From positions 176,058,578-176,122,577 of the forward strand of contig BTPG01000005.1 in assembly GCA_036245525.1 (NCBI GenBank): DNA of 64,000 nt. The letters run 5' to 3'. Both the position numbers and the translations under genes were made by a program. This document shows positions 19,528 to 29,569 of this stretch, piece after piece. Each line of letters starts with the position of its first letter. Within the stretch, counting starts at the first letter, position 1. Under the pieces are notes generated by a model. That model did no database searches and was not told the DNA's origin. It saw nothing but the letters and a program-made list of their open reading frames with translations. This DNA is from Semisulcospira habei (taxonomy: Eukaryota; Mollusca; Gastropoda; Semisulcospiridae).

Positions 19528-19720
19528 CACCACCAATTCCACCACTACCACCACCACCACCAAACGACGACGACAACAACAGGCTAATGGTTAAGTTCAA
19601 AAGCCTGCCCACTTCTGTACCTCAGACACAAATACATACATAGGCTGGAGCGGGACGGGAACTGACACCATGGACGAGCAAGACATAAACTGTTGCTTGT
19701 TGTTGTTGTTACTGTTGTTT

Positions 19721-19802
<82 letters not shown>

Positions 19803-20046
19803 CGTTATTATATAGGCGCTTTTTCTCAAATTTTTGGCGAATCGACTCAAAGCGCCGCGAACTGAAACCCAACACACACACTCACGTAACAAACACGGAT
19901 TTACGCCATTTAAGACAAACACAGTACAATACAGTCGAAGGGCCAGTTCAGCTACTGAAGTTACAGAGATTTTTGATCGCTTGTATTTTAAATTTGTAAA
20001 GTGGCCTGAAACCGGTACCAAAAAAAGGGGGGGGGGGTGAGGGGGG
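19721..20046 (-). mobile_element. SINE copy, 5'-truncated
   Basis: On the minus strand it runs from a GGTACCGGTTTCAGGCC-like block, through GCTACTTCAGTAGCTG-type central sequence and GGCGCTTTGAGTCGATT, to GCGCCTATATAATAA and a long (ATT)n tail (19721-19800). It is about 90 percent similar by eye to 40684-40930. It stops at a G-run at 20028-20046, so the tRNA-like head is absent. Confidence 0.8.
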
Positions 20047-20564
20047 GTGGTTGTGTTTAGTGTTCCGCTTTGAAATTCACTATTCGGTCAGTTGGCCATA
20101 CCTCACAGGTAACTTCTTTGAAATAGCGTCCCGGTTTCAGTTTACTTATAGTGAAAAGAAGCCATCGACATCAAAAAAAAAAAAAAGAAAAAAATCCATG
20201 ACAAAATCAGTTTGATTCTGTCTTATACTCGTACAAGTACAGATTTGCTCTGTCTCGTTCTTAGAAAAGAAATCCTCACAAAGAAAGAACACGCTAATAA
20301 ATAGATACATACATACATAAATACATAAACACCGTTGCAGTAAGCGTATTTATTTATTTTCTGGGAATTTCTTTGCATTTTTGCACGCTTGGCAGTCACC
20401 TTTTGGTCTGGATCTCGTACAGAGAAAGCCCTGTTGTGCCGCTGTCCTCTATGTCTGTTTCGCGGTTTCTCGGGCTGTAGATCAGCGTGCGGGCAAGTGG
20501 CTAGTTAGCTTTGGAAAACGATCAGTGTTAGGTGGCATCCATGCAGCGAACACCACACGTCTGC
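20047..20564. other. No gene; A-rich and ATAC-rich patches
   Basis: Contains A-runs (20173-20192) and ATACATAC units at 20305-20330. CACGCTTGGCAGTCACC at 20384-20400 is a fragment of family J. No coding content is seen. Confidence 0.4.
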
Positions 20565-20687
20565 CGTGATTTGGCAATAACCAGTTGTCCAGTTTTGAGA
20601 AAAGCGAGATTGTCAGTGTTATACCATGAAAATGTCGCTTTTCTAAAAAATTGACATTTTTGCTTTTGCCAAATCACGCAAAACGAA
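20565..20687. repeat. Family I hairpin, long form
   Basis: GTGATTTGGCAATAA at the left pairs with TTTGCCAAATCACG at the right. Inside, AGAAAAGCGAGATTGTCA pairs with TGAAAATGTCGCTTTTCT around a GTGTTATACCA apex. Confidence 0.75.
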
Positions 20688-20739
20688 ATAGATTCTTACG
20701 GGGCTCCGCAATTCCTAAAATGCACCGCTTGGGGAGTGA

Positions 20740-20851
20740 ATTGAAGATTTTTGTGCCAAGAGTGTTGTGCCCCTGACTGGCTCAGAGCGTCTGTCGACGC
20801 TCGGAGCCAGTCAGGGGCACACAACTCTTGGCACAAAAATGTTCGATTTCC
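20740..20851. repeat. Family N long hairpin, near perfect
   Basis: GATTTTTGTGCCAAGAGTGT and TGTGCCCCTGACTGGCTC pair with GAGCCAGTCAGGGGCACA and ACTCTTGGCACAAAAATG. The apex is AGAGCGTCTGTCGACGCTCG. A decayed copy lies at 57652-57782, close to the GPCR exon. Confidence 0.8.
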
Positions 20852-20995
20852 TCCCCTGTTAACGCACGAGCTATTTTATCTCTTATTGTCTTTAATTTAT
20901 TTCATTTTATTGAAAATGAACATTGAAAACGCTGGAAACACAACGTGTTACACACAGAGACAGGACAAGTCTGCAACATAATAAACTGCTAGAAC

Positions 20996-21023
20996 AAAAA
21001 AAAAAAAAAAAAAAAAAAAAAAA
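20996..21023. repeat. Poly(A) run
   Basis: About 26 A in a row in otherwise unassigned DNA. Confidence 0.9.
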
Positions 21024-21207
21024 GGTTCAAAGTTAAGTCGGTATAACCCTACTTTTTCGAGAGAAAGGAAAGTTAAGTCAAATGTTTGAAAAAAAATCCG
21101 CTCAAAGGATAAGGACGTATTGAATCGGATCATAAATTCGCCTTCGGGTAAAATAGAATAAAATAGAATTCATATCGTTGTTTTGCAATCCTATTATATG
21201 TACGTGG

Positions 21208-21210
<3 letters not shown>

Positions 21211-21273
<63 letters not shown>

Positions 21274-21290
21274 GTGTGTGTGTGTGTGTG
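21211..21290. repeat. (GT)n microsatellite
   Basis: GT repeats with occasional GA interruptions. Confidence 0.95.
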
Positions 21291-21340
21291 GTGTTTTTTC
21301 TTTAAAAAAAGAGTTAAGGAGTTATATCGACTTAAGTGTC

Positions 21341-21403
21341 AATACAATACAATACAATACAATACAATACAATACAATACAATACAATACAATACAATAC
21401 AAT
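21341..21403. repeat. (AATAC)n pentanucleotide repeat
   Basis: About 12 perfect pentamers. Pentamer tails end LINE copies elsewhere in the window (35669), so this may mark a lost retroelement 3' end. Confidence 0.9.
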
Positions 21404-21539
21404 AACAGTACACGTTATTGTCCATGGGATGGCCATTTTTCTTCGGCATTTTTGTTTTATTCTGATTGAACTCTAGCGGTATTTGCTTTTACTTCATATT
21501 ACTACAAAATCTGGACACACTGAACCGTAAGAAATACAT

Positions 21540-21706
21540 TCCCACATTTTGGAGTTGTACTCTAAAGACTACAAAGCCATTCGGTCGACCATTTAAGGCG
21601 GTGCCAGAATAGCTTGGCGCCTCGAGGCGACAAGCTATTCTAGCATCACCCTTCAACTAATATGTTTGATCAGTATTCAGCTCTGGTCGTAAGAGCTAAA
21701 ACAGTT
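21540..21706. repeat. Family E/C hairpin, decayed
   Basis: The core GCCAGAATAGCTTGGCGCC pairs with GGCGACAAGCTATTCTAGC around TCGA. Left outer CACATTTTGGAGTTGTACTC and CGGTCGACCATTTAAGG are diverged. The right end CTAAAACAGTTAA stops at about 21706. Confidence 0.7.
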
Positions 21707-21834
21707 AAGCCTAAGGATAATTTCTGTAGCTTTACATCGATTGTCGTTCAGGGCTTTGACAAATTGTTCGTGAATTCGCAAAATTCGAAACTCAGACTTA
21801 AAATACTCATGCAGTGAGTACGATATACCTTCGA

Positions 21835-21891
21835 AAGGCATAGATCCTCATAAGCAGACTGCGGGGGCTCATGAGGATCTCTGCCTCTTGC
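21835..21891. repeat. Family A hairpin core, apex deleted
   Basis: AAAGGCATAGATCCTCATAAGC and GGGGGCTCATGAGGATCTCTGC remain, while part of the left inner arm is gone, giving an asymmetric stem. Confidence 0.75.
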
Positions 21892-21969
21892 TTGTCTCTT
21901 TGTTAATCTTTTGCAGACATTCGTGGATATGTTAGATAGTGACGATCCGGCCGTTCATAGTTCATACCT

Positions 21970-22037
21970 GCAAGAGGAATAGATCATCATGAACGCCCGC
22001 ACAGTGCGGGCGTTCATGACGATCTATTCCTCTGGCA
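21970..22037. repeat. Family A hairpin core with compensated stem changes
   Basis: GCAAGAGGAATAGATCATCA and TGAACGCCCGC pair with GCGGGCGTTCA and TGACGATCTATTCCTCTGGC. AATAGAT/ATCTATT and AACGCCCGC/GCGGGCGTT differ from the family consensus on both arms at once. Confidence 0.9.
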
Positions 22038-22845
22038 GACAGACAATATGTGATCTTTTCCAAAGGTTACCCTTCTTTTCGTTTCTCAGGTTGAGGGGGT
22101 TTAACTTCGAGTTAAACAGAGACATGAAAAAACAAATCATCATTAGGGTACCCTGTAATTGACAGAAAATCGGATATTGGTTGGTAAGCCTGAGCCAATG
22201 TCAAAAGGTCCTCTGTCAGATCCCTCCATCACTCAGAATGTCGTTTCTATTTGTTTCCCTTGCAAAAGTGATGTAAAAAGACACAACTCCGGTCCTGTAC
22301 AGTTTTCTTTACCTTTTCTCAAAGTCTGACGCAATACCCGATCACAGAAGACTTGTAAAATTGATTCTGTGGCGAAAATTGCATTAACAGGGATAATTTG
22401 ACGCCATTTTATAGGTGAATTTGCTCAAGTTCGACAAGTTCGATTTCTATTATAATGTTGCATTTTACTTGAAGGTGGGTGTGTGTAACTTGCAGAAAAC
22501 ACGTTAATCTCTGTTTTTCAAATAGAGGTGACTGAAAAGCTAATTTTAGAAAGTAAACTACAGCTGTAAACCTTATGTGTCACCTGTGACGTGTCATGCC
22601 ATGCCAAGTGTGTTTGAAGTGTGCAAGACATACTTTGAAAACCATCAAGAACCCACATGAAACACCTATCTCACAACAAATTGCTTGGACAGCAAAGCTT
22701 TGATAAACGTCCAGTTTTGTAAGGTTTTGGTCGTTTGCGGAGTGTTTATACTTAGCGAGGAAATTTGCAAAGAAATTTGCGTCACGGTGTCACACGTGAC
22801 ACAACGTTATGTTGTTGTAAAAACGACTTAGCAAGCCATTAGTGA
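22038..22845. other. No gene seen; AT-rich sequence
   Basis: There are no long frames and no named repeat. A 16 bp palindrome GTGTCACACGTGACAC lies near 22787. GTCACCTGTGACGTGTC occurs near 22577. Neither has context to call a regulatory site. Confidence 0.4.
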
Positions 22846-23083
22846 GATTTCGTTTGCTATTAACGGCTCCCAGCAACGAACGAGAGCGAAGTCACGCGGA
22901 TAACCAGCATAGACAACACTCCAAACATCTTCAAGAGGCATAGGTCCTCATGAGCCCGGAGGGCTCATGAGGACCTATGCCTCTTGGAGATGTTCGGAGT
23001 GTTGTCTATGCTTATGGCAACATTTGGTTATCCGCGTAACTTCGCTCTCGTTCGTTGTTGGGAGTCGTTCGTTGCCAACTAAA
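22846..23083. repeat. Family D long palindrome with a family A apex
   Basis: The outer arms CGAACGAGAGCGAAGTCACG and GGATAACCAGCATAGACAAC pair with GTTGTCTATGCTTATGG and GGTTATCCGCGTAACTTCGC. The apex (22931-22987) is a shortened family A hairpin, AAGAGGCATAGGTCCTCATG on CCCGGAGGG. Copies are at 53968-54283 and 58273-58713, with a partial at 26936-27050. Confidence 0.88.
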
Positions 23084-23392
23084 CCATTCCTTGGGTTGAG
23101 GCTGATTTGGCCCGCGCACAGAAGTACTGTCCACGTGCCAACTGCTGCCGACGTCAGCCCAATGACCTTTTGTGCACCGGGATGTCACCATATGCCATTT
23201 GCTCATAATTATCTTGAGGCATCCATTCACATTGTGTGACGCAGACTCAGCCTACATATCCTACGTATCGGTCCAGCTTAGAGGACGAGCGAACGTGAGC
23301 TGCATCACGTAAGCCGGCACCTCTCCAGATCAGATGTAGTTTGAGATCAGTGTGCACACCGTAGGCCTTCACAACCCTTTCCCCAGCAGCCA
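23084..23392. other. No gene seen
   Basis: Short overlapping frames without domain content. No repeat assigned. Confidence 0.3.
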
Positions 23393-23457
<65 letters not shown>

Positions 23458-23465
23458 CACACGCA

Positions 23466-23516
<51 letters not shown>

Positions 23517-23521
23517 GCACA
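23393..23521. repeat. (AC)n with (GCAC)n interior
   Basis: AC repeats on both sides of a GCACGCAC patch at 23461-23486. Confidence 0.95.
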
Positions 23522-23758
23522 TACTGACACGTGCGCGAGCAAAGTTAAGGCCGACGTCAGCCCGAGGACTTAATACTTGCTGTGGACTTTCTTCGCGCGT
23601 CGAGAACGTGCTCAAGAGCTTGTCCTGACGGCAGCTGTGCGTCCAACAACCCCTCTGGGCGGCAGTCAGTCTCCCAGCGAGCCAGTTCCACCTGCAAGAG
23701 ACACAGATTTACACGCCTCTGCTGTCGCGGCTAGTTTCGTGCTAAGACTGTGTTTTCT
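23522..23758. other. No gene; possible family M fragment
   Basis: AAGTTAAGGCCGACGTCAGC at 23542-23561 resembles one inner arm of family M. No coding content. Confidence 0.35.
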
Positions 23759-23972
23759 TTAACTCATTCTACCCCAGACACACCACAGCAAGATAGAGAT
23801 CGACCATGATAGTTCAAGGGTGATGCCAGAATAGCTTGGCGCCTATGGGCGCCAAGCTATTCTGGCATCGCCCTTGAACTATCATGGTCGATCTGTGTCC
23901 TGCACTGCAACGCAGTCTTCAGAGGACGACTTCAAAATTTGGAGATTTCGGTGTTGGGGTAGAATGAGTTAG
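23759..23972. repeat. Family C hairpin MITE, complete
   Basis: TTAACTCATTCTACCCCAGA (23759) and GGGGTAGAATGAGTTAG (TTAG at 23969-23972) bound it. The stem ATGATAGTTCAAGGGTGATG and GCCAGAATAGCTTGGCGCC is almost perfect around a TATG apex. Confidence 0.92.
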
Positions 23973-24047
23973 AACAAGTCTTTGTAAATTCAGAGCCATA
24001 GATTCCCGATCCCAGCCGTCGAGGGAACATGGATACAGAGCGTTTTC

Positions 24048-24160
24048 AGCAAGAGGCATAGATACTCATGAGCCAGCGCAATTGCGGGGGCTCATGAGGA
24101 TCTATACCTCCAGCAGATGGGTGGTGTCGCAGGGGCGCGTGAGAATCTATGTCTCTTGCT
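24048..24160. repeat. Family A hairpin core plus an extra right arm
   Basis: The core at 24048-24116 pairs GCAAGAGGCATAGATACTCA with TGAGGATCTATACCTC. Shortly afterwards GCGTGAGAATCTATGTCTCT (24137-24156) repeats the right arm. The first copy is followed by GATGGGTGGTGTCGC as in full elements. Confidence 0.75.
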
Positions 24161-24213
24161 GACCAAGAATGGGGTTCAGCTGTTCTCAAACTGCTTGTGC
24201 TTTGTTCCATGTT

Positions 24214-24405
24214 GACCCGTTCACCGCTATGGGCGCAGATTGCGTTGTTTTTTTTATAAGTCAGTTGTAAAATCAGCGTCCAAGATGCCTAGACGTCAAA
24301 GGAACATGGATACATAGTGGTTTCAGCAAGACGCACATATCATTATCAGCCCCGCACTGGCGGTGACTCATGAGGCTCTATACCTCTTGCATGTGGGTGG
24401 TGTTC
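24214..24405. repeat. Family A element, long left arm
   Basis: TTGACCCGTTCACCGCTATG, GTAAAATCAGCG, GTCAAAGGAACATGGATACA and TTTCAGCAAGACGC lead to the core at 24324-24390. The stem is decayed (ATATCATTATCAGC against TCATGAGGCTC). The end GTGGGTGGTGTTCAATTTTT is typical. Confidence 0.75.
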
Positions 24406-24507
24406 AATTTTTCTGCGGCGTTCGCGATCTGAACAGACTGTAACGACACAACGTGGAGTTTCGTGAATTCTTATTCATCGAATTCTCTTAAAATCAGAAG
24501 GTCCCAC

Positions 24508-24548
24508 CCCCCCCCCCCCCCCCGCCCTCCACCCACCCACCCACCCAC
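24508..24548. repeat. Poly(C) / CCCA repeat
   Basis: A C-run followed by CCACCCACCCACC. It abuts a frame that is only proline-rich low complexity. Confidence 0.8.
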
Positions 24549-24875
24549 CCCATATACTGAATGTGACGTGGATGTGTGTTGTGAAGGATATTGCAACACA
24601 GCTTATTACATTTTCCAAAATTTGATAAAACTGTATTTTACCTTTTCAGAATAGACATACAAACAAAAATACAATGCACTACTTATTTTGCAGTGGTCTA
24701 CTTAATTATCTTTCTTTAGACGATAAGTGAGGCTGGTCTGGACTTTGATTATAACTTGACCCTTTAATCACTAGGTGCCAGGCTATAATGACACACGTAC
24801 TATCCTTCATCTTTTGGCGTCGATCCATCTCCTACCTCTGACTTGCATGCAATGCTTATCCTTGTCACTCCCGAG
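24549..24875. other. No gene seen
   Basis: AT-rich DNA without recognisable frame. TCGATCCATCTCCTACC near 24820 is the tip of a family B arm. Confidence 0.35.
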
Positions 24876-25035
24876 AAAAATGACACACCACCCATATGAA
24901 ATTGGCATAGATCCTCATGAGCCCCCGCAATTGCGGGGGCTCATGAGGATCTATGCCTCTTGCTAAAACAACTGTGTATCCATGTCCCTCGGACGGCTGT
25001 ATCTGCGTGCCCTGTCAGTGAGGTGGTTAACAGGT
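24876..25035. repeat. Family A hairpin element, near perfect core
   Basis: GAGAAAAATGACACACCACC precedes the core 24902-24963, whose arms are fully complementary for about 27 bp around CGCAATTGCG. AACTGTGTATCCATGTCCCT and CGGACGGCTG follow as in other long copies. The left TTAA is lost. Confidence 0.88.
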
Positions 25036-25165
25036 GGTTGTAAAATGTGATTTCACTCAGGCAAAGGAAAGTGCACTGAACGTAAACTCCAGGAACGCAC
25101 TAGAGCACACACATACACCGCTTCAATGACCCACACACCTGTGTTGACTATATATCACGACTTTG

Positions 25166-25400
25166 GTATCAGTTTCAGCCCACTTAATCAAATTTCAAAT
25201 ACAAACGATTGTGAATTTCCAAAAACTATAGTAGCTCGCTTGAGCTTGCCCTTAGCACCACGTGAATGTTCTGTGTTTATGTACAGTGTGTGAGTGAATG
25301 CGCGTGTTTCACGTGAGCGTGCTTGTTGGGTTCAGTTCGCGGCGGCGCTTTGAGCCGATTTTCAATTGGGATAAAGCGCCTATTTAATGCGCTTATTATA
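25166..25400 (+). mobile_element. SINE-related repeat, 3' part (twin of 9126-9364)
   Basis: The sequence differs from 9126-9364 at only about ten sites by eye over about 230 bp, including GGCGGCGCTTTGAGCCGATT and GGGATAAAGCGCC. The flanks are unrelated, so this is a separate insertion of the same subfamily or a short conversion tract. Confidence 0.78.
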
Positions 25401-25497
25401 TCACAGGCACATGATGATCGCTGCGAAATTTACCACCTCCAACTACCCGTGTTATAGAGGTGATCGATTTCGCAACGATCATCCCGCGCCTGTGGTC
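25398..25497. repeat. Hairpin abutting the SINE tail
   Basis: ATCACAGGCACATGATGATC..GCTGCGAAATTTACCACCTC pairs with GAGGTGATCGATTTCGCAAC..GATCATCCCGCGCCTGTGG around CAACTACCCGTGTTATA. It sits exactly where the SINE's ATT tail should be. Confidence 0.65.
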
Positions 25498-25523
25498 AGC
25501 GTCACAGCAAAATCCCATTTCAT

Positions 25524-25584
25524 CAGCAAGTGGCTTAGATTGTCATGATACAGCAGGGGCTCATGAGAATTTGTGCTTCTTGCT
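25524..25584. repeat. Family A hairpin core, decayed
   Basis: GCAAGTGGCTTAGATTGTCATGA and GGGGCTCATGAGAATTTGTG remain, with the left inner arm partly deleted. Confidence 0.65.
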
Positions 25585-25719
25585 AACTCAGATTTTATCC
25601 CCAGCTGCTTCCTCATACTGAGTAAGGCATAAAAAGTAACTGTTACGACTGTGTTTAGGTTCTTCTGGTTTTCGCGTCACTGGACAAATGGGATTCTTGC
25701 CCATTACGTCCGTTACTTT

Positions 25720-26092
25720 CGTCCATCTCTTGGCTTGACTTCGCGAACGAAGATTTTATAGGAGTTGCCCACGACGTCTGCAGGCTTGTTCGTGGCTGCG
25801 GAGGCCAATCCGAGACAGGCACTGAGGTTCGACCGCAGTGGCTGCAGGGGAAGGTATGGCCAGGGTTCTGAGCTGCGGCATCTCTGTTTTTTCTCCTGAG
25901 CCGCTTGTCCTTAAGGCTAGCTCTGTGAGAGTCCTCAAAGGAGACAGCTGCCTTGTAAATGGTGGAGCGCCAGGTGTCACGGTCCGCAGCAAGCGAAGAC
26001 CACTGGTGGTGGTCGATTTGGCAGGCACTAAGTGACTTCTTGAGACAGTCTTTGTATCTCTTCTTTGGTGCCCCTCTGTCACGGTGTCCAGT
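25720..26092 (-). mobile_element. LINE 3' fragment, same family as 47281-48654
   Basis: The minus strand matches 48292-48654, including ACCGAGACAGAGGGGCACC-like sequence and the terminal CTTCGTTCGCGAAGTCAAGC. It is 5'-truncated at about 26092, next to an (ATA)n patch. The encoded C-terminus shows RDRGAPKKRYKD and FPCSHCGRT, then a frameshift, so it is dead. Confidence 0.85.
25765..26092 (-). pseudogene. LINE ORF C-terminus with CCHC-like finger, frameshifted
   Basis: HRDRGAPKKRYKDCLKKSL and DTWRSTIYKAAVSFED match the C-terminus at 48292-48628. The finger FPCSHCGRT should continue to a His and Cys (as at 48535-48628), but the frame shifts after it. The product would bind nucleic acid in an intact LINE protein. 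Confidence 0.8.
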
Positions 26093-26320
26093 AGCAATAA
26101 TAATAATTAATTCAATATAAACGCCAAATTGCAGGAATAAGCACAACTCTGTAAAGCACAACACAACAGTAAAAAGATTAGCCATTATTGCGATAGAGTG
26201 GTTCCCGCTTTCATAATTCAGTTGTAGCATACTTCCTTAATCTTTGGATGTAAACATGATATCTCAAAATGAGTTAGAGCTAAATCGACTTGATCGCTGC
26301 CAACCAGAGGCATGGAGACA
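26093..26320. other. No gene seen
   Basis: AT-rich, no recognisable signal. Confidence 0.3.
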
Positions 26321-26361
26321 GCGTGGTTTCAGCAAGAGGCACAGATCTATGCTTTTTGCAG
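26321..26361. repeat. Family A remnant, core collapsed
   Basis: GTTTCAGCAAGAGGCACAGA is joined directly to ATCTATGCTTTTTGCAGATGGG. Nearly the whole inner hairpin is deleted, leaving the stem base. Confidence 0.7.
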
Positions 26362-26544
26362 ATGGGTGAGATCCAAAATTTCTAAAGCAGGGTCTCAAGA
26401 GACTGATTGCCTCATGCAACGGAAGGGGTTGGCTGAAACACGTCTAACTGATGTATTGTGGCACTGAAATTATGACTTTAACAATGGGTCTCGAAACAAT
26501 GCAAAATGTTCAATGACCGAAACATGTGCGTCTCTAGTTGGCTG

Positions 26545-26759
26545 TTAACCCATTCAGTCCTGACGCACTACAGTAGGGACATGGGTCGACCATGATAATT
26601 CAAGGGTAGAGCCAGATTAGCTTGGCGCCTGTCGGCGCCAAGCTAATTTGGCACTGCCCTTGAATTATCATGATCGATACATCTCCTGCAACAGGTGCAT
26701 AGTCATTAAATGACGCCTCCCAAATTTGGGAAATACGGCCGTCGGGCTGAATGAGTTAT
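26545..26759. repeat. Family B hairpin MITE, complete
   Basis: TTAACCCATTCAGTCCTGAC (26545) and GGGCTGAATGAGTTA bound it. The stem is well paired with a GGCGCC-TGT-CGGCGCC apex. GTAGAGCC against GGCAGTGCC shows a few mismatches. Confidence 0.9.
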
Positions 26760-26935
26760 CTCTGCGGTTGAAAGCTCATCATGTTTATGAATGTATGGCA
26801 GCACATTCTATTTCTCATTACAGAAATCTGCAAAGGTTTTTACGACGTAGATTACGGCACGTCAGACAAAACCGTTTCCGTAGCATTTCATGGGAAATAG
26901 ACAAATTAAGGCTAAAGCCGCTGAAACTGCCGCAC

Positions 26936-27050
26936 TAAGGGAGGTTTCGTTTGCCACGAACTTTTATCAACAACAAACGAGAGCGAAATCACCATGGATA
27001 AACAGCTTGTTCCACAAGCATAGACAATAATCCAAACATCTACACAGACC
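26936..27050. repeat. Family D half-element
   Basis: GGTTTCGTTTGCCACGAAC, ACAAACGAGAGCGAAATCAC, GGATAAACAGCTTGT and CATAGACAATAATCCAAACA reproduce the left arm of family D. No right arm or apex follows. Confidence 0.75.
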
Positions 27051-27261
27051 CGACCACGTTAAATTCGATTTCGCGATATTCTGATGCACGAAATACTGAA
27101 GTTCTTTTAGCTAACTTGATAGTGATAAACCAGTCTTGTTTTATAGTTAGCTATTAACGCCGAGCATTGTTTTATAGTGATTAGAAGAACTAAAAACTGA
27201 CACATTGTGAAAACATTTCTCCACAGCGACATGCCACTATCTTACCTCATTCTGCGTAAAG

Positions 27262-27321
27262 GTGTGTGATTTTGCGCCTTACGGTTGATAGCCGTTAGGT
27301 CCAAAATCGCAGAGGAGCACG
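27262..27321. repeat. Family H hairpin
   Basis: GTGTGTGATTTTGCGCCTTA pairs with TTAGGTCCAAAATCGCAG. GATTTTGCG/CGCAG shows a matched substitution. Confidence 0.7.
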
Positions 27322-27487
27322 CATTAAGCCTTTCTAGGGCAGAGGTGATCACGGGACGTTGGTTATACGACTGCTTGGGACCTGTCACATGTATTGCCGT
27401 GACGGAAGCGTGAAATAACCACGGTGATGAAGAGGTCATAGCTTGGGACACGGTATTTTCACTGTTGGTGCTAAGGACCATCCGTCT

Positions 27488-27554
27488 ACAAGAAGCACAG
27501 ATCCTTATGAGCCTCCGCAAATTGCGGGGGCTCGTGAGGATCTATGCATCTTGA
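27488..27554. repeat. Family A hairpin core
   Basis: ACAAGAAGCACAGATCCTTA and TGAGCCTCCGC pair with GCGGGGGCTCGTGAGGATCT, ATGCATCTTGA. Several mismatches mark it as older. Confidence 0.8.
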
Positions 27555-27860
27555 AGGGCTAATTTACTGTATCACTTACGTACTTCACTCAATTTCACTT
27601 CCTCGATGTATACTCAGTATACTTTGCCTCGGTGTATTTGTTTATTTTCATTGCCTCAGCATACTTTCTTAGTTTTACTGCCGCAGGTTTCTGTCTCAAT
27701 TTCTGTGTACCTCAGGTGGAGTGTATTGTTGGACACTCAGTGTACGACGGTATCAGTAATGACTATGTTTCTCCAATCTGGCTTCATCACACTACGACAG
27801 AAAGTGGCGAACGTTGACCACTGGTGACAAGGGAGCACTGAGAGGCGAGGGGTGAAGCGT
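27555..27860. other. No gene seen
   Basis: TTTACTGCCGCAGGTTTC and TATACTCAGTATACT type motifs are simple. Short frames show no domain. Confidence 0.35.
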
Positions 27861-28045
27861 GTGTGTGTGTGGTGTGTGTGTGTGTGTGGGGGGGGGGGGC
27901 GTTCGGGGGGGGGGGGGGGTTGCTTGGTTGGGGGTCCCACCATATCATCGGCGGGGCAGGGGTTCTTTATCTTTTTCAGTTGTCCCTTATCACCAGCGAC
28001 AGAGGGGACGGGGAGGGGCGTTGGGTGGGGGGGGGGGGGGGGGAG
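27861..28045. repeat. (GT)n plus poly(G) tracts
   Basis: GT repeats at 27858-27888 run into G-runs (27889-27920), with a further G-run at 28028-28043. Glycine-rich frames here are artefacts. Confidence 0.85.
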
Positions 28046-28173
28046 CTGAAGGGGGAGTGCGGATTCTCTTCGGGGAAAGTACATTGTCCATTTCGCTTTC
28101 AAATATATCGGTTTAAAATTTTCCCCTCAGAGATAAAAAAGAAGTATTGTGTTGTACATGTTTTAAGTATGTC

Positions 28174-28281
28174 TTAACCCGTTCAGTGCCAAGAAAATGT
28201 CAACACCATCTAGCTGCAAGAGGTATAGTCCTTCATAAGCCTAAAAACACAAACCGCTTCAGCTAGCACTGGAAGGGTTAA
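28174..28281. repeat. Family A MITE, internally deleted, TTAA ends kept
   Basis: TTAACCCGTTCAGTGCCAAG (28174) and CACTGGAAGGGTTAA (28281) bound only 108 bp. One left core arm (AGCTGCAAGAGGTATAG..TTCATAAGC) remains. The termini are preserved although the hairpin is gone. Confidence 0.8.
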
Positions 28282-28520
28282 AATAAACCTGCAATAAAAG
28301 GGAAGAGACTGTGGACGACTGTCAACTTTTCTACCCAAAAGGCGACTCTAGACTAATCATTTCATGAGACAGACCACATTCTTCTCCTAAAACCCAGACT
28401 GATCAACTAGGATGGCAAAATAAACTCATAGCGGATCAGCCGAGACAAACAAGACTGCGTTTTCATACTTTTTTGTGTGAAGCAATCAAACCGTGGACAT
28501 ATGCACATGACAGTGATAGA

Positions 28521-28737
28521 TTAAGCCGTTTAGCTCCGACGTCCTACAGCAGGAGATGGATCGACCATGATAATTCAAGGGTAGAGCCAGATTAGCTTGG
28601 CGCCTTCAGGCGCCAAGCTAATCTGGCTCTACCCTTGAATTATCATGGTCAATCCATCTTCTGCAACCGGTACATGGAGGTCTTTAGGTAACACCTCCAA
28701 CATTTGGGAAATGCGACCGTGGGGTTACATGGATTAA
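28521..28737. repeat. Family B hairpin MITE, complete with TTAA ends
   Basis: TTAAGCCGTTTAGCTCCGAC (28521) and GGGGTTACATGGATTAA (28737) are diverged ends. The inner stem ATGATAATTCAAGGGTAGAG and GCCAGATTAGCTTGGCGCC is perfectly paired. GTAGAGCC is matched by GGCTCTAC on the other arm, a compensatory difference from GTAGTGCC. Confidence 0.9.
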
Positions 28738-28738
28738 A

Positions 28739-28790
28739 GCGATCTGCTCTATGGTGGGCTTCGATTGCTAAAATTCGCTGGTAATACTTA
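28739..28790 (+). repeat. Short dispersed repeat (family U)
   Basis: GATCTGCTCTATGGTGGGCT and ATTGCTAAAATTCGCTGGTA recur at 51757-51808, immediately before the SINE insertion there. Confidence 0.6.
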
Positions 28791-29152
28791 ATGTTTTACC
28801 TTAGCTGAGAATATTGTGCTTTTTTTTTTTTTACTCAAACCCCACGTGTAAGCACACACGCAGCAAAAGTGTTCTACTGCCCGTTCTGCACCAACTGTGG
28901 AACCACGGACTTACGCGTGGAACTGAGTTTGTGGGTGGGACTCTCCCTAAGCGCCAAGGAGAAGAAAGTGAAGAAAAGTCTTTTAATTTTACGACATTCA
29001 AAACTTCGTCAGGGAAGTTATCCCTATTGTCCAACATACTAAAACAGTGAAGTGTGTGTGTAGAAGTCTGTGGGTGGAGCTCTTCTAGGTGCACAGGAGA
29101 CGAAGTGCAGAAAAGTCTAGCATTTTACGACATTCAGTCTCCTTAACTCATT
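28791..29152. other. No gene seen
   Basis: The frames here contain no domain. AAAAGTC..TTTTACGACATTCA occurs twice (28975-29000 and 29112-29143) with GTGGGTGG..CTC nearby, a short imperfect direct repeat of about 135 bp spacing. Confidence 0.4.
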
Positions 29153-29356
29153 CTACCCCAACACCGAAATCCCCAAATTTTGCCGTTGTCCTCTGAAGAC
29201 TGCACTCTAGTGCAGGACACAGATCGACCATGATAGTTCAAGGGTGATGCCAGAACAGCTTGGCGCCCATAGGCGCCAAGCTATTCTGGCATCGCCCTTG
29301 AACTATCATGGTCGATCCTTATCTTGCTGTGGTGTGTCTGGGGTAGAATGAGTGAA
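29153..29356. repeat. Family C hairpin MITE, complete, opposite orientation
   Basis: TTAACTCATTCTACCCCAAC (29153) and GGGGTAGAATGAGTGAA (29356) bound it. The asymmetric AATTTTGCCGTTGTCCTCTG block is on the left here, so the element is inverted relative to 23759-23972. A TTAA to TGAA change has occurred at the right end. Confidence 0.9.
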
Positions 29357-29449
29357 GTAAAGTTAGCCCTTTTGTCCACCATGCTATAACATTTATGAAG
29401 GAGATATTACGAAATTATTAACTCTGGAGCAGGTCGCTTTAACAATCTT

Positions 29450-29569
29450 GTGCTGGCCTGTGATTTTGGACCTTATTGGACGGATTTTGGACGGCTCCTT
29501 AGAGGTGTAAGGTCCAAAATCAAAGGCCAACTCAAGAACCGTAAGGTCCAAAATCACAGGCCAGCTCAC
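29450..29569. repeat. Family H hairpin with duplicated right arm
   Basis: GTGCTGGCCTGTGATTTTGG is followed by two right arms, GTAAGGTCCAAAATCAAAGG and GTAAGGTCCAAAATCACAGG. The second ends CCAGCTCAC and closes the palindrome. Confidence 0.8.

Noticed and set aside
22390..22480. Another family K hairpin
   Set aside because: Only GTTGCATTTTACTTG and a loose partner match; pairing too weak to call.
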